This document shows, piece after piece, positions 12,751 through 24,300 of a stretch of 64,000 bases of DNA. The stretch covers positions 2,144,944 through 2,208,943 of the forward strand of contig NW_020653409.1 in the NCBI RefSeq assembly GCF_003589595.1, in the 5' to 3' direction. Position 1 is the stretch's first letter, and each line of letters opens with the position of its first letter. The notes beneath the pieces were generated by a model. It was not told the origin of the DNA. It saw nothing but the letters and a program-made list of their open reading frames with translations, and made no database searches. The translations under genes were made by a program, and so were the position numbers. This DNA comes from Hyposmocoma kahamanoa (Eukaryota; Arthropoda; Insecta; Lepidoptera; Cosmopterigidae).

Positions 12751-13110
12751 ATGTTTTAATATAATATATAAGTATAAATATATAATATATAATATATAAG
12801 AATAGCCTAGATTATAAGACCTAATTACTCATTTCATTCATTCATTCAATAATTATGTAATGATTGCATACAATACTTTTTCTTCGAGAAAATTTAAATA
12901 ATGAAACACAACCCATATTTAAAGACTATTTTGTTAACTTTCCACAACAACTAACACAAACGAAAGCTAAACAAACGCGACGAAACTCAAAACACAAAGA
13001 GATACGAGTAGAATAGAAATATTCGTGATTGGTCACGTACTGCTTATATTCTAACCAATCAGGAGACATTAGAGCGTTTGAGTAGCGTATATTGGTATTT
13101 TATAATGTTT
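12751..13110. other. Unassigned AT-rich sequence
   Basis: AT-rich, with TATAATATATAA runs at about 12755-12805. No gene is seen. Confidence 0.35.
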
Positions 13111-13592
13111 TTAACCGACTTCAAAAAAGGAGGAGGTTCTCAATTCGACTGTATGTTCTTTTTTTTGTTCTTTTTTTTTTGTATGTATGTTACGCGATAA
13201 CTCCGGTATTTGTGAACCGATTTTCATGATTCTTTTTTTGTTGGAAAGGGGGTACTTCCATAGTGGTCCCATTTCATTTTGAAGGAAATCATCCACCTCT
13301 AAGGGTGGCTGTTCACGCATGAAGATTCATTTTTATAAATAGCGCCTAACTTTAATTTAGGAGCAATTACTTTTAGCAATTATTTAGTTGATTTTGCTAT
13401 TTCTCCAATTCAAGGCGTATTTCCCTCGATATACTTTGAATAGTGTCATAGTGAGAACCTATTTTTATTATCTCCAGTATCAAGTCCTGTATAGTGGCGA
13501 ACTAGGGAATATTTCAATGAAACTTAGCAAATAGACGTAATTCCGCGTACTTTTGAGGTCGGTTTTTTTAGTACTCTGTACCGAGATTATTC
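13111..13592 (-). repeat. Repeat A, copy 2
   Basis: A complete copy in minus orientation: it enters with TTAACCGACTTCAAAAAAGG and leaves with GGTCGGTTTTTTTAGTACTC and TGTACCGAGATTAT. It carries the family internal words GAACCGATTTTCATGATTC and GAAGATTCATTTTTATAAAT. Confidence 0.8.
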
Positions 13593-14273
13593 AATAGGTC
13601 TTTTTTGTCAAATGGTTACGCCTATATACCTGGTATGTAACATTTTGAAATACTATATTGTAATAAAATAATTAGAATTGCAATAATTCCACAAACGCAT
13701 ATTTACAATGAAAGTGACCCAATACAAAATTTCGATTTTTGGGTTGTTGTTGTCGAAGTTGTGGAATTTCATTCACAACCAACTCTTGAAGTACTAAAGT
13801 TTGTGCCTTGTTAGTCTCGGAAAATATCAGCTTAAAAATTCAGCTTTGCAACTGCAAAAACTGTTTTTGATTATTATAATATTAAATGTAACAATTAAAA
13901 AACATAATTTACAAAAACTAGTCGCCGTAAAGTCACTTTTTAAAAGAACTTTTTTGTTGTCTTTTTTTTAATTTGTTTTTTTTGTTATTATGTATATGTT
14001 ATAGAATTAAATCTCTTTAATTTTAAGCAGCTAAGCAACGTGTTATGACCGTTTCAAGATTAATTATATTTAATTGTAAAAGAATGACCTCAAAGTAATA
14101 AAGTCGCGTTTATAAAAATTTTATGACGATTCACGGAATGAAAATGGCTCAATTGTTAATCCGTCAATTTTTCGGCAACAATGGCGGCGTGTTATCTTTG
14201 TAAGTGCAGATTCAACACTAAATGCGGCGGTGACATTTCGACGCGGTACTGGCATTTTCAAACTGAAAGAACA
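13593..14273. other. Unassigned AT-rich sequence
   Basis: No gene or clear repeat was seen between two repeat A copies. Confidence 0.35.
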
Positions 14274-14741
14274 TAATCTTAGTACGAGTACTAAAAAACC
14301 GATCTCAAAAGTACGTGGAATTACATCTATTGGCCAAGATTTTTTGAAATCGGTTACCGGAAAGTGCGCAAACCCGGATTCATCCCCTAGGTCGCCACTA
14401 TACGGAACTTGACACTGGAGATAATAAAAATCGGTTCTCACTACTCAAAGTATATTGAGAGAAAAACGCCTTGATTTAGAGAATAGCAAAATCAACCATT
14501 AAAATAATTGCTCCTTATATAGTAAAATTTAGGCGCTATTTATAAAAATGAATCTTCATGCGTCAACTGCCACTCTTAAAGGTGGATGATTTTGCTTAAA
14601 ATTAAATGGGACTACTATGGAGGTACCCTCTTTCCAACAACAAAAAGGAATCATGAAAATCGGAGTTATCGCGTAACATACATACAAAAAAAAGGTACAG
14701 TCGAATTGAGAACCTCCTCCTTTTTTTGAAGTCGGTTAAAC
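14274..14741 (+). repeat. Repeat A, copy 3
   Basis: A complete copy: AATCTTAGTACGAGTACT at the left end, GAAGTCGGTTAA at the right end, with the conserved GGCGCTATTTATAAAAATGA in the middle. Orientation is opposite to copy 2, which lies about 700 bp away. Confidence 0.8.
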
Positions 14742-15404
14742 ATGAAAGAGACTATATGGGTCTCTGGATATGAATCAATTTCAGATTAACAACCTTGTGA
14801 ACAATGATTTTTTAAAGTCGTTTTACGGTATAAACTCATTTTATTAATTTTTTTAATTGGGTTTCTTTCATTGTAAAGGTGCGAAATATATAGTAACGGA
14901 CACACTTTTAATTTTCTAAAATACGCCGTTATTTTTATGAAACTAGTTATAGTTCTATTTACATAACTATAATATAAAAAAATTTTCAGTTCGATAGCGA
15001 GTCCCATAGAGAATAGAATTTTGGCTTTGAAAAAAATTGAGTTATGAAATTATAATTGACCTATTGAATAAAGTACAGGGGTAGAAAAAAGGTTTTTAAA
15101 TGCCGACGATATAAAGACCGATTTACGTAACTAATTATTTTTTTTCTTCGGACAGGTTTTTCCTTTCATCTTACGATTATGAAATTATTATATTAAAATT
15201 ATTATAAATATAAAAATTCAAAATATTATAATTAATAATATGTGTAGTGGAAAATATTTATATATCACAAAATATTCTCTAAATACCATGTTTTCAGTTA
15301 AGGAAAATGCGTATCATAATTGCTCTACCACCGCGAAAGTCTAAATGTAGCAAAGCATTGAAATCACGACGGAGTTTTTTGTCGAAATAACAATGGAGAA
15401 AAGT
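14742..15404. other. Unassigned AT-rich sequence
   Basis: No gene or recognisable repeat was seen. Confidence 0.35.
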
Positions 15405-15560
15405 CTATCACAGGTGTCGTCACAAATACACAGAAAAATTCGTAAGATTTGCTGACTTCATCTGTAGCCCAGTTGGTTGAGCGGTAGCCCAGTTTCAAGT
15501 CCTGTCAGATAGAAGGAATATTTCTTTGTGTCCGTTCTTATTAATAACAATGATTCAGAA
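15405..15560 (+). repeat. SINE2 copy 1, degenerate
   Basis: It shares GAAAAATTCGTAAG, then a tRNA-like head (GTAGCCCAGTTGGTTGAGCGG, TTTCAAGTCCTGTC), then ATAGAAGGAATATTTCTTTG with the copies at 16955 and 59225. It is partly deleted between the A and B boxes. Confidence 0.6.
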
Positions 15561-15652
15561 GTTCAAATCGATCGACCATAAAATTCAAAGACCAACCAAT
15601 TTTGGACGACCTTTTGGGCACAACACATTGATAACGAAAATGTTAAATATGT

Positions 15653-15916
15653 TAGTAGCAGTAGCGCTCCTTGTGAAAGAGTTCAACCTGGGAAATACTG
15701 CCAACTTACCTATTTCAGCCGCCAAACAGTAATGTGAATGTATTGTTGCATTCCGGTTTCGACGGGTAATTATGCTGGTGAAATTACAGGCACATGCGAC
15801 TTGTCGACTCACTTTGCGATTTAAAACTCAGAGTGACACAGCAATTATAGATAGGCGTGTCGATTACCACCAGATGCACAACTTGTTCGTACTGCCACTC
15901 GGTAGCATAAAAAAGA
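15653..15916 (+). repeat. Repeat B copy
   Basis: A plus-strand copy from TAGTAGCAGTAGCGCTCCTT to GGTAGCATAAAAAAG. It carries a small internal deletion relative to other copies (the GGGTGACGGGCGCAGTGGC block is missing). Confidence 0.7.
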
Positions 15917-16065
15917 TGTTGGCCCACGACTTTAATGTAGATCATTCTACAATCACCCATCGTCTCAAAAAGCTTGGAAAATTATGGAAATTGGCTGGAT
16001 GTCGTCCCCCGCAACAATAAAGTCGAACGCATCCGAATTTTCAACGATTTCCTGCATCAAAACGA
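15917..16065 (+). pseudogene. Possible mariner transposase relic
   Basis: A short frame reads HDFNVDHSTITHRLKKLGK followed by a tryptophan, lysine and proline-containing stretch, then RIRIFNDFLHQNE in another frame. The first part resembles the second helix-turn-helix and linker of a mariner transposase. No catalytic region or inverted repeats remain. The call rests on resemblance only. Confidence 0.4.
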
Positions 16066-16146
16066 GTAAACTCACAAAACGCCGCAATCATTACGCTCAG
16101 TATTTGAGTTGTCCACTTGCAAATAGCGCTAGGTGACATTTTTAAT

Positions 16147-16527
16147 GATTTTTAACCGACTTCAAAAAATTCTCAATTCGACTATACGTTCCTTTTTTTT
16201 TCCTTTTTTTTTTTGTATGTATATTACGCGATAACTCCGGTATTTTGAACCGATTTTCATGATTTTTTTTTTGTTGGAAAGGGGGTACTTCCATAGTGGT
16301 CCCATTTCATTTTGAAGAAAATCATCCACCTCGAAGGGTGGGTGTTCACGCATGAAGATTCATTTTTAAAAATAGCGCCTAACTTTAATTTACGAACAAT
16401 TACTTTAATGGTTGATTTTGCTATTTCTCCAATTCAAGGCGTTTTTCTCTCAATATACTTTGAGTAGAATTCCACGTACTTTTGAGGTCGGTTTTTTTAG
16501 TACTCTGTACTGAGATTATTATTAGTT
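16147..16527 (-). repeat. Repeat A, copy 4
   Basis: Minus orientation, entering with TTTTTAACCGACTTCAAAAA and ending TGTACTGAGATTATTATT. An internal deletion has removed part of the block between the ATACTTTGAG and GAATTCCACGTAC words. Confidence 0.78.
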
Positions 16528-16954
16528 AATGACGTGAAATGGATCAGTATTTTAAATAATATCAAATACTTCAACAATACAGTGCCAAAACTTGGTATGT
16601 TTTGAACAAATCAATGCCAAATATCGACTACTCTTGCAAAGGTCGCTATCTTTCTTAGCTTTACACTTTCAACAGTCGCCATTTTGTCGTCAACCTGCAA
16701 ACGCTGTTCTATTGAGCGTAAACTCGTGCAAAATCCGTTATTTTGTTTGGTATTTATTATTTTGTCATCCGAGATGTGTTCATTTATTAAAAACTTGCTG
16801 AAATTCTTGAATATTATACTCATATCGGGCAAGTACAATCAAATGTGACCGAAGAAGAAGAAATGACAAATAATGAAGATACATTGAATTTAAAATACAG
16901 TGAATAGCGACATCTCTCGCCAGGACTAATAGCTGTAAAGGTACTAACTGGGTG
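16528..16954. other. Unassigned sequence
   Basis: No gene is recognised. A 69-residue frame at 16592-16801 has no domain features. Confidence 0.35.
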
Positions 16955-17180
16955 ATAAATCTTTCATAGATTTCTCATAGATGGCGCTACGACTATAAAG
17001 TCGTTGAAAAACCAAATACAAAGACACGACGCAATCACATAGAAAAATTCGTTGGGTCCGTTGGTTCGTTCCGTGGCTTAGTTGGTATAGCGTCTGGCAC
17101 GGTATGCAAGAAGACGTCGGTTCGAATCCAGCCGGATAGAAGGAATTTTTTCTGGGTGTTCGATCTTTGTATTAATGATT
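16955..17180 (+). repeat. SINE2 copy 2 (most complete)
   Basis: The copy starts near TTTCATAGATTTCTCATAG and ATGGCGCTACGAC. It has a tRNA-Thr-like head (CCGTGGCTTAGTTGGTATAG, then GGTTCGAATCCAGCC) and continues with TAGAAGGAATTTTTTC. The anticodon stem does not pair, so this is a SINE head and not a working tRNA gene. Positions 17186-17240 after it recur near 49110-49165 beside another SINE2 copy. Confidence 0.65.
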
Positions 17181-17797
17181 ACAACAAACTAGTGGAGTAA
17201 TTTCACAAAAAATAATTGAATATCAATTCAATAAAAATTTCAAAAAGTTTAATACTGTGATTTTATTTTTTCATATTGTTTATCCCTTTTACTTATATCG
17301 CAATTTTCGGATAACTAAAAAGTACCATTTAAATATTCGTTTTCGGAACAATAATTTTTTTTTTAGTATATAGCATTTTTAACCACGCACATAACGTAGT
17401 TTACTAGTGGACTACTCATTTAATTTATGTGTACTGCGTAATTTCAAAATTCTTTACCAAGTATGACTTGTTGATGAAGTTGATGAATTTATATCTTCTA
17501 AAGCAGAGTTTATTGCCCTCAAGAAGCAACAGAGTGTACACTAATCTCTCGTGACTGCTTTGAATTATTCAACATTCAACTTTAAGGCGAGAAACGTGCG
17601 CTGCCCAGACGCGTAGTAGCATAATTAACTCTGTTATATACAAATCTGTTATATACATACAAAACACAGCATTTTTTTAAATTAGTCTGCAGTAGTTTGC
17701 TGGGTGAAGACGACATAATTATCGCGGACCGTAGACGGGTGAGACTAGCGCAAAATCGTAGCTGATGGCACAAACTTCTGAAAACATATATTCACAG
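17181..17797. other. Unassigned AT-rich sequence
   Basis: No gene was seen. The first 55 bases are shared with 49110-49165. Confidence 0.35.
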
Positions 17798-18083
17798 CAT
17801 TGACTTACAAATAAATGGACGACGGGTCTAATACAAAAACCACGAAAAAAATGTCCCAAGTCAACCTATTTAAACGTAGTGACATTTCAAAAAATATGAA
17901 AAAGCTAAAACGTTGAATTTAAATTGTAATGTCATCGCAGTACTGTCTAATTTTGCTTGCTTCGCTGTCAGTCGAACAAACGAAGACTAGAGCGTGAATG
18001 ACGCTCTGTATACGATTTTAACGCCCTATAATATCGGACACTTTTTAGCGCGGACCCGACGTCCATATAATTGTAAGTCAATG
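17798..18083 (+). mobile_element. MITE D copy 1, long form
   Basis: The element has terminal inverted repeats of about 31 bp that start CATTGACTTACAA and run into ATGGACG(A/T)CGGGTC. It is longer than copies 2 and 3 because it keeps a segment around TAATTTTGCTTGCTTCGCTG. The base run after its right end is AGTCAGAT. The left flank (TTCACAG) does not match, unlike the other copies, which points to a rearrangement. Confidence 0.85.
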
Positions 18084-18560
18084 AGTCAGATAAATCAAAA
18101 TGCTACCTAAGCATGTATACAAAATCTCCGCGGCACTACATGTTGGCTCCGACAAAACACATTTAAATCACCCGACACTAAATGTACAGTACCAGCAATA
18201 CTTGAAAAATTGTGCAAATAACCGCGCCCTGATAGGTTATGTCCGAACAAATTATGTACATCTTCAGACACTTCGCAAGTTAAAATCGTATACAGAGAGT
18301 CATTCACGCTCTAGTCTTCGTGTTCGACTGACAGCGAAGCAAGCAAAATTAGACAGTACTGCGATGACATTACAATTTAAATTCAACGTTTTAGCTTTTT
18401 CATATTCCTCGACATGTCACTACGTTTAAATAGGTTGACTTGGGACATTTTTTTCGTGGTTTTTGTATTAAGCCCGTCGTCCATTTATTTGTAAGTCAAT
18501 GATCTGACTGGATTTTATTAAGTCTTTTTCGATGTACCGTTTTTGTAATGGGGCTGACAT
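18084..18560. repeat. Repeat R broken by an inverted partial MITE D
   Basis: Positions 18084-18280 are the reverse complement of the left half of a repeat found intact at about 33190-33470. Positions 18283-18501 are MITE D in inverted orientation, truncated at its inner end, followed by ATCTGACT. Positions 18510-18560 match the right half of that same repeat in forward orientation. AGTCAGAT after copy 1 and ATCTGACT after the inverted copy are the two sides of one 8-bp target duplication. Confidence 0.75.
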
Positions 18561-19360
18561 GTTCTCAAAGCCTTATAAATAAAGACTTATAAATGCATCT
18601 TATGTTGCTAACTTGTAAGGACTATGTCTGAAAATGATTTTTATTTTTTATTCACTTATAAGTATGACGTCACAGTGATTGCAACCGTCGATCTTAATTA
18701 TGACACCATCGCTCTTCCACGGGGCTACTACTCACTAATGACCGCTGTCAAAACAAGCGATAAATATTATATGAACAATGAACATTATTCGACATACATG
18801 GTGAAGGTCTGAGCCAGAAAAATACATGACACTTTCTGACAAGTAGATAAAAAATACATACCAGTACCCCAAAAATACTACAATACTTCGTACCCGTAGA
18901 GAAAAGCCGAGTACAACAGTGGAACAGATGTGATTTCATTTTAAAATATTTGAATGGTTTTAGTAGGTAACGTCTGTGTTTAACCTTATTTCAATGTTAA
19001 TACATTATAATGACATATTGGGAAATATCCGAAATCGTGCGTATAATTACATGACGGCAACTCATGTTTGTGAACTATTACGTCAGAGTTACGGTATATT
19101 GTTTATGATTTGCATAGTAAATATAGCTTTTAGATAATGATACATTGTGACTATGCGACCTCTCATCGTCACCCACCTTTTTAACCGACTTTAAAAAAGG
19201 AGAAGGTTTAGGTGTTTACTGTTAAATTGCAACATAGTTTACCCCGCTTCTCCTCCAGTGATTCGCCTTAAACGACTTTTTTCATTTGTATGTATGCATC
19301 TGCCCAACTCTTTATTATTTCTTAAAGTGAAGTTGTACTAAATTCGACATAATAATATTA
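18561..19360. other. Unassigned sequence
   Basis: No gene is recognised. Positions about 19175-19260 begin TTTTTAACCGACTTTAAAAA and look like a diverged end of repeat A. Confidence 0.35.
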
Positions 19361-19543
19361 GGGGTTAAAGTATGAAATTGCCGTTTTATTGCAATAGGTT
19401 CTTTGAATTTTCATAGAATCTTCATGGTTTGAGGTTTTCGAATGAAACTTTTTTCAAATGGTTTCTGTGATTTTTTTTTTTATTTTTGAAACATTTGAAT
19501 ATCGACTTTCAATTGTTTTTGTTATTCAATTTAGACAAGAAAG

Positions 19544-19857
19544 ATGGATACTGCGAAAATTCGAGTGATTTTTGAATACGAGTTCCGACGCGGAACTAAC
19601 GCAGCAGAAACAGCCCGCAATATTAATGCTGCGTTTGGAGAGGGGTCTACTAATGAACGCACCGTGCGATTTTGGTTTAAACGCTTTCGTGATGGAAATT
19701 TCGACTTAAAGAACGAGCCACGAGGAAGACCGCCCACACAGGTGAATAACGATGAATTAAGAGAGATAGTGGAAGCCGATCCTAGTCAAACTACCCAGGA
19801 ATTAGCGGCATGGTTTAACGTTACCTTACCCACAATATTGACTCACTTGCGTCAAAT
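19544..19857 (+). pseudogene. Mariner transposase, N-terminal part
   Basis: This is the DNA-binding part of a mariner transposase. Starting at the ATG at 19544 it encodes about 105 residues with two helix-turn-helix units (the first around RNINAAFGEGSTNERTV, the second around TTQELAAWFNV) joined by the conserved GRPPT linker. The frame leaves the transposon at the LINE junction and resumes at 24827 in the same phase, since AT from the left plus A from the right restores an Ile codon. No stop or frameshift occurs before the junction. Together the halves give about 337 residues, normal for the family. Confidence 0.92.
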
Positions 19858-20274
19858 CCCCTCCCCTCTTGGACTCCGCAGTGCACGGACGTGTCTACCA
19901 AAACCCTAAATTGGTTATTTTTCAAATTTTCGTTTAAAAATATTTGAGCATATTATTCCGATCAAGTACCAGGGTCGCAGCGACTGCAGGAGTGCAGAAT
20001 AAGAAAAAAAAAGTGAGACAGGAACAGGTCAGTGAGTGAAAACACTATAGTTTTAACGTGCCTGCCCAAATATCGAATTGCATCTATGCTTCTGCCACAT
20101 CACTATTGGTTTATATCAACCACGCCTGCCGGCGCTTGAGCAGGTTTTTGGTGGGCGTACACTTGCAGCGGTGCTTTCTCTTTCTCTCGGGAAGCCTATC
20201 TCGCTCTCCAGGGACAGAGGCGCCGTCGGCAGTTGAACTCGAGCAAATAGGCCTACAGCTATCAAGTTTTTGTG

Positions 20275-21159
20275 ATGCCACTACGAAGAACACCTCCTAA
20301 TCAACAAAATCAGGCATATGAATCAAATATGAGTCACTCTAACTCTTCCCCTGATCTTACTGAGGGGTCTACTGCGGGCAGGCGCCCACAAAAACGCAAA
20401 CAGGGAGATGATTTGGAATTCTATATGAATAAAATGGAATTCATGTTCACTAACTGGACAAAACAACAAGATGCGAAAAATGATACCGTTTTGCAAACTG
20501 TCAAAACAATTAAAGAGCAAAATGAGAGTATTTTTATCTCACTCGATTTTATTTCCAAGCAATATGAAGACATGAAAAATAAATTGGTAAAATTAGAACA
20601 AGAAAAAAAAAACGACCGTGCCTATATACAAATGCTGGAGAAAAAAATTGATTTTCTCGAAATAAAATCTCATAATTCGTCAATCGAGATTCGTAATGTA
20701 CCGATGGCAAACGGGGAAACAACTTCAGATATGTGTAACATAGCTCTGAACCTCGGAAAGACTCTTCAGGTGCCCCTCAGCGTTTCAGAAATAAAAAACA
20801 TACACAGAGGTCAATCTAAATCCGATAAAAACAGACCGATTATTGTGGAACTGTCGTCAGTTTTACTAAAGGAACAAATAATAAGCTCTGTAAAAACATT
20901 CAATACATTAAACAGTGCTTCGAAATTGAATACCTCTCACTTAAAAACAGGAGGCCCAACGAATCAAATCTACGTGTCAAGCTATCTAACACCGAGAATA
21001 AAAAAGCTTCATTTCCTAGCTCGTGAATATTGCACTCTCAACAACATTAAATACTGCTGGGCTACTCCAACTACAGTATATTTACGTAAAACAGAAGGTG
21101 CACCGTCAATTAAATTGAAAAACGAACAAGACTTACAAAATTTGCAGAAACAACAGTGA
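20275..21159 (+). CDS. LINE ORF1 protein
   Basis: This is the nucleic-acid-binding ORF1 protein of the retrotransposon. The first in-frame ATG is at 20275, giving 294 residues. Residues about 1-50 are Ser/Pro/Gln-rich. About 55-135 are Lys/Glu-rich with heptad-like spacing and probably form a coiled coil for oligomerisation. About 136-290 resemble the FP25K-like domain common in insect LINE ORF1 proteins: IEIRNVPM, then HRGQSKSDKNRPIIVEL, NTSHL, IYVSSYLTPR and VYLRKTEG. No CCHC zinc knuckle is present. ORF2 follows with a non-coding gap of at least 230 bases. Domain assignment is from memory of family patterns. Confidence 0.85.
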   Translation: MPLRRTPPNQQNQAYESNMSHSNSSPDLTEGSTAGRRPQKRKQGDDLEFYMNKMEFMFTNWTKQQDAKNDTVLQTVKTIKEQNESIFISLDFISKQYEDMKNKLVKLEQEKKNDRAYIQMLEKKIDFLEIKSHNSSIEIRNVPMANGETTSDMCNIALNLGKTLQVPLSVSEIKNIHRGQSKSDKNRPIIVELSSVLLKEQIISSVKTFNTLNSASKLNTSHLKTGGPTNQIYVSSYLTPRIKKLHFLAREYCTLNNIKYCWATPTTVYLRKTEGAPSIKLKNEQDLQNLQKQQ

Positions 21160-21391
21160 CTATTTTACGTATTGCTCTGTTCTTTTCATTTCAATAGATT
21201 ACTTTTGATTGTATTTACTTACTTCAGTTGTTTAACAATAATTTCAACCGCACTTTATGTAATACTAACTACACACCTTTTTAATCAACACATACACAAC
21301 CACAAAAAAAAAAAATTTTACACACTACGTTATAAAACATTACCTAACACAAAACACAAACTCATAAAATTTGCAGATATAGTACTTGTAG

Positions 21392-24300
21392 GCGAGACAT
21401 GTCGTTATTTATGTAATTTATTTATCTCATTACTCGATCGTTATTTATTACCTTCAAATAAAATTCGCAGATAACAATCAACTCATAGACTACATAGATA
21501 ATCTAACAATAAGTAAATCATTTGTATGTGAGCCGGAACACTGTAAAACACATATACCAAAACTAACCTCACATATAAAAATCTTACAACAAAACATTAG
21601 AAGTATAAATAAAAATTTCCCCAGCATACCTATACTTTTATCACGATTAAAGTTTGAATGTGACATCGTTGTATTGACGGAGTGCTGGCTTCAGTACACT
21701 TCTGTTCTTCCTACCATCCGTGGTTATACAAACTACAGCACTCAGATCAATTTTAACCAAAATGATGGAATTACTGTTTTTATAAAAAACAACTTCACAC
21801 ATACAGTTGAAGAATCACGACTGTTTGAGGCAAATTGTCTGTTAGTGAAAATCGGAACAGAAACAATAATTATTGCCATATACAGACCCTGCTGCTTTAA
21901 AAACCTGGGCCCTTTCTTGGAATCATTAAACACTTTATTAACTCAACTATCGTCCTTCAAAAATATAATATTGGTAGGCGACATAAATATTAACATCAGT
22001 CATACAAACGACAACGCAAATAAATATCTTGATACCTTGGCATTCCACGGAATGTTACCGGCACATAATCATCCTACTCGCCTGACCAACTGCCTTGATC
22101 ACGTCATTATTAAAACCAATTTAGCTACATCGACCTGTGTATTGCTAACGTCAATCACTGACCACCAAGCTGTTTTATGTTGTGTAAAAAACAAATATAA
22201 TACTAACTGTGATAGATACAACTTTAAAAAAAAAATTAACCTTGACAAGATAATAGATGAAGTACGTAAACTCGATTTCAGCTCTATATACACTACAGAT
22301 AACTTAGATGAGGCTGTTAACATTTTCATTCAGTATACACAAAATATTATATTACGCAATACTATATACGTAAAACTACCTCGAAACAGAATTACTTTAA
22401 AACCTTGGATAACCACAGGTCTTTTGAAATGTATAAAGAATAGGGATCGGATGCATATTAAAGTCAGACAGGACCCAAATAACACAATACTAGGAATAAC
22501 ATACAAAAGGTACAGGAATTTCTGTAACAATATCATTAGAAAATGTAAACAACAATATGAAAAAACTGAGCTCTCTGCATCTAAAAATAACAATAAAAAA
22601 CTATGGAGAACAATAAAAAATATAACAAATCTAAATAAACAAAAAGATCCCTTACATGAACTGTTAAATATTAAACCCACAGAACTCCAATCTGCCAATG
22701 AAATTAATGACTTTTTCGCTGGTATTGGTGCGGAATTGGCTAGCAAAATTCACACTCATCAGCATATTTCATCTACCTACATTTGTTCACAGGTACCACT
22801 CTCTGACTCTTTTGTCCTAATGGAGACTACTAGTGAAGAGGTCGAGAGTACAATTATGTCTCTAAAATCTGACAGTGCAGTCGGATGGGATGACATCTCT
22901 GCTCACACCCTTAAAGCTATTAAGGAGGTAGTAGCGCCTGTACTTACCGTTTTAATTAATAAATCATTGAATGACGGGGTATTTCCAGGAGCGTTGAAGA
23001 AGTCGATTGTGGTGCCTGTCTACAAGAGTGGGAATAGAGACTGCATTACAAACTATAGACCGATTTCTCTATTGACAGCTACATCTAAGGTCTTTGAAAA
23101 AATAATGAACAAAAGAATTAACAACTTTTTAGAGGCAAAAAACTTACTTTCTGAATCCCAGTTCGGTTTTAGGGCAGGCAGATCGGCTGAGGATGCAATA
23201 CATAGCTTCACAGACTTTGTAATTCAAAAAATAGATAATAAAAAAAAATGTATAACAATATTCTTAGATTTGGCAAAGGCGTTCGACACTGTTTCTTTTC
23301 CCATTCTCATCGATAAACTTGAGGCGCTGGGTATAAGAGGAACACAACTTTCTCTTATACGCAGCTACCTCGAAGATAGAACTCAGAGAGTAAAAATTGA
23401 TTCAGTGCTTAGTCAGGATGCAAACGTCTATTACGGAGTGCCTCAAGGTAGCACTGTCGGTCCTACCCTTTTTCTCTGTTACATTAATGAACTGTGTCAA
23501 ATGAAACTTAGAAACTGCAAAATTATTTCATATGCAGATGACACCACATTGACATTCTACCATGATACTTGGGAGGGCGTCTTTGACTGTGCGCAGGAAG
23601 GGTTTAATATAGTAAGAAATTGGCTTGCAGCTAACTATTTAACTCTAAACACCGAGAAAACTAAGTACATTGCATTTTGTGTCGGTGGTCAACAATCCTT
23701 AACTTTCAGCTATAACATTCGGGCACATTCTTGCTCTAACTGGAGCTCCACCATATGTACCTGCGCGTACATTGAAAAAACCCTAAATATTAAATACTTA
23801 GGTATCACTATTGATTACCTCCTCTCCTTCAAAGAGCACATCACAAGCCTCACTCAAAGACTCCGTAAACTCATATACATCTTTAAAAAACTAAGACATG
23901 TGTTGGATTTTAAATTGTTTAAATCTGTTTATCTATCGCTATGTCAATCGATCCTATCGTATGGTATTTCCTCATGGGGAGGTGCGGCAAAAACCCATAT
24001 GTTGCAATTGGAGAGAGTACAAAGGCTAATCCTAAAAGTTAGCCTTTCTAAACCACGTCTATACTCCACGATTAGCTTATACCGCGACACAAAGTTACTC
24101 TCGGTCAGACAAATATATGTTCTTGCCACGGTGCTAAGACAACATGGGAAGATCATATTTAATGCTCATCATCCAAACGCACATAGGAGGAGGCATTATA
24201 TGGTATGCGACCCAAAACTATTTAACACATCCTTTGCACATAGATTCTTTTGCCATCAGGGACCTAGACTGTACAACCTTTTAAACAAAAGTCTTAATAT

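Noticed and set aside
18100..18429. A 109-residue frame
   Set aside because: It crosses repeat R and the inverted MITE D and has no family features.
19858..20274. A host gene exon in the GC-rich block
   Set aside because: It lies between the mariner junction and ORF1 of the LINE and is the LINE 5' untranslated region.
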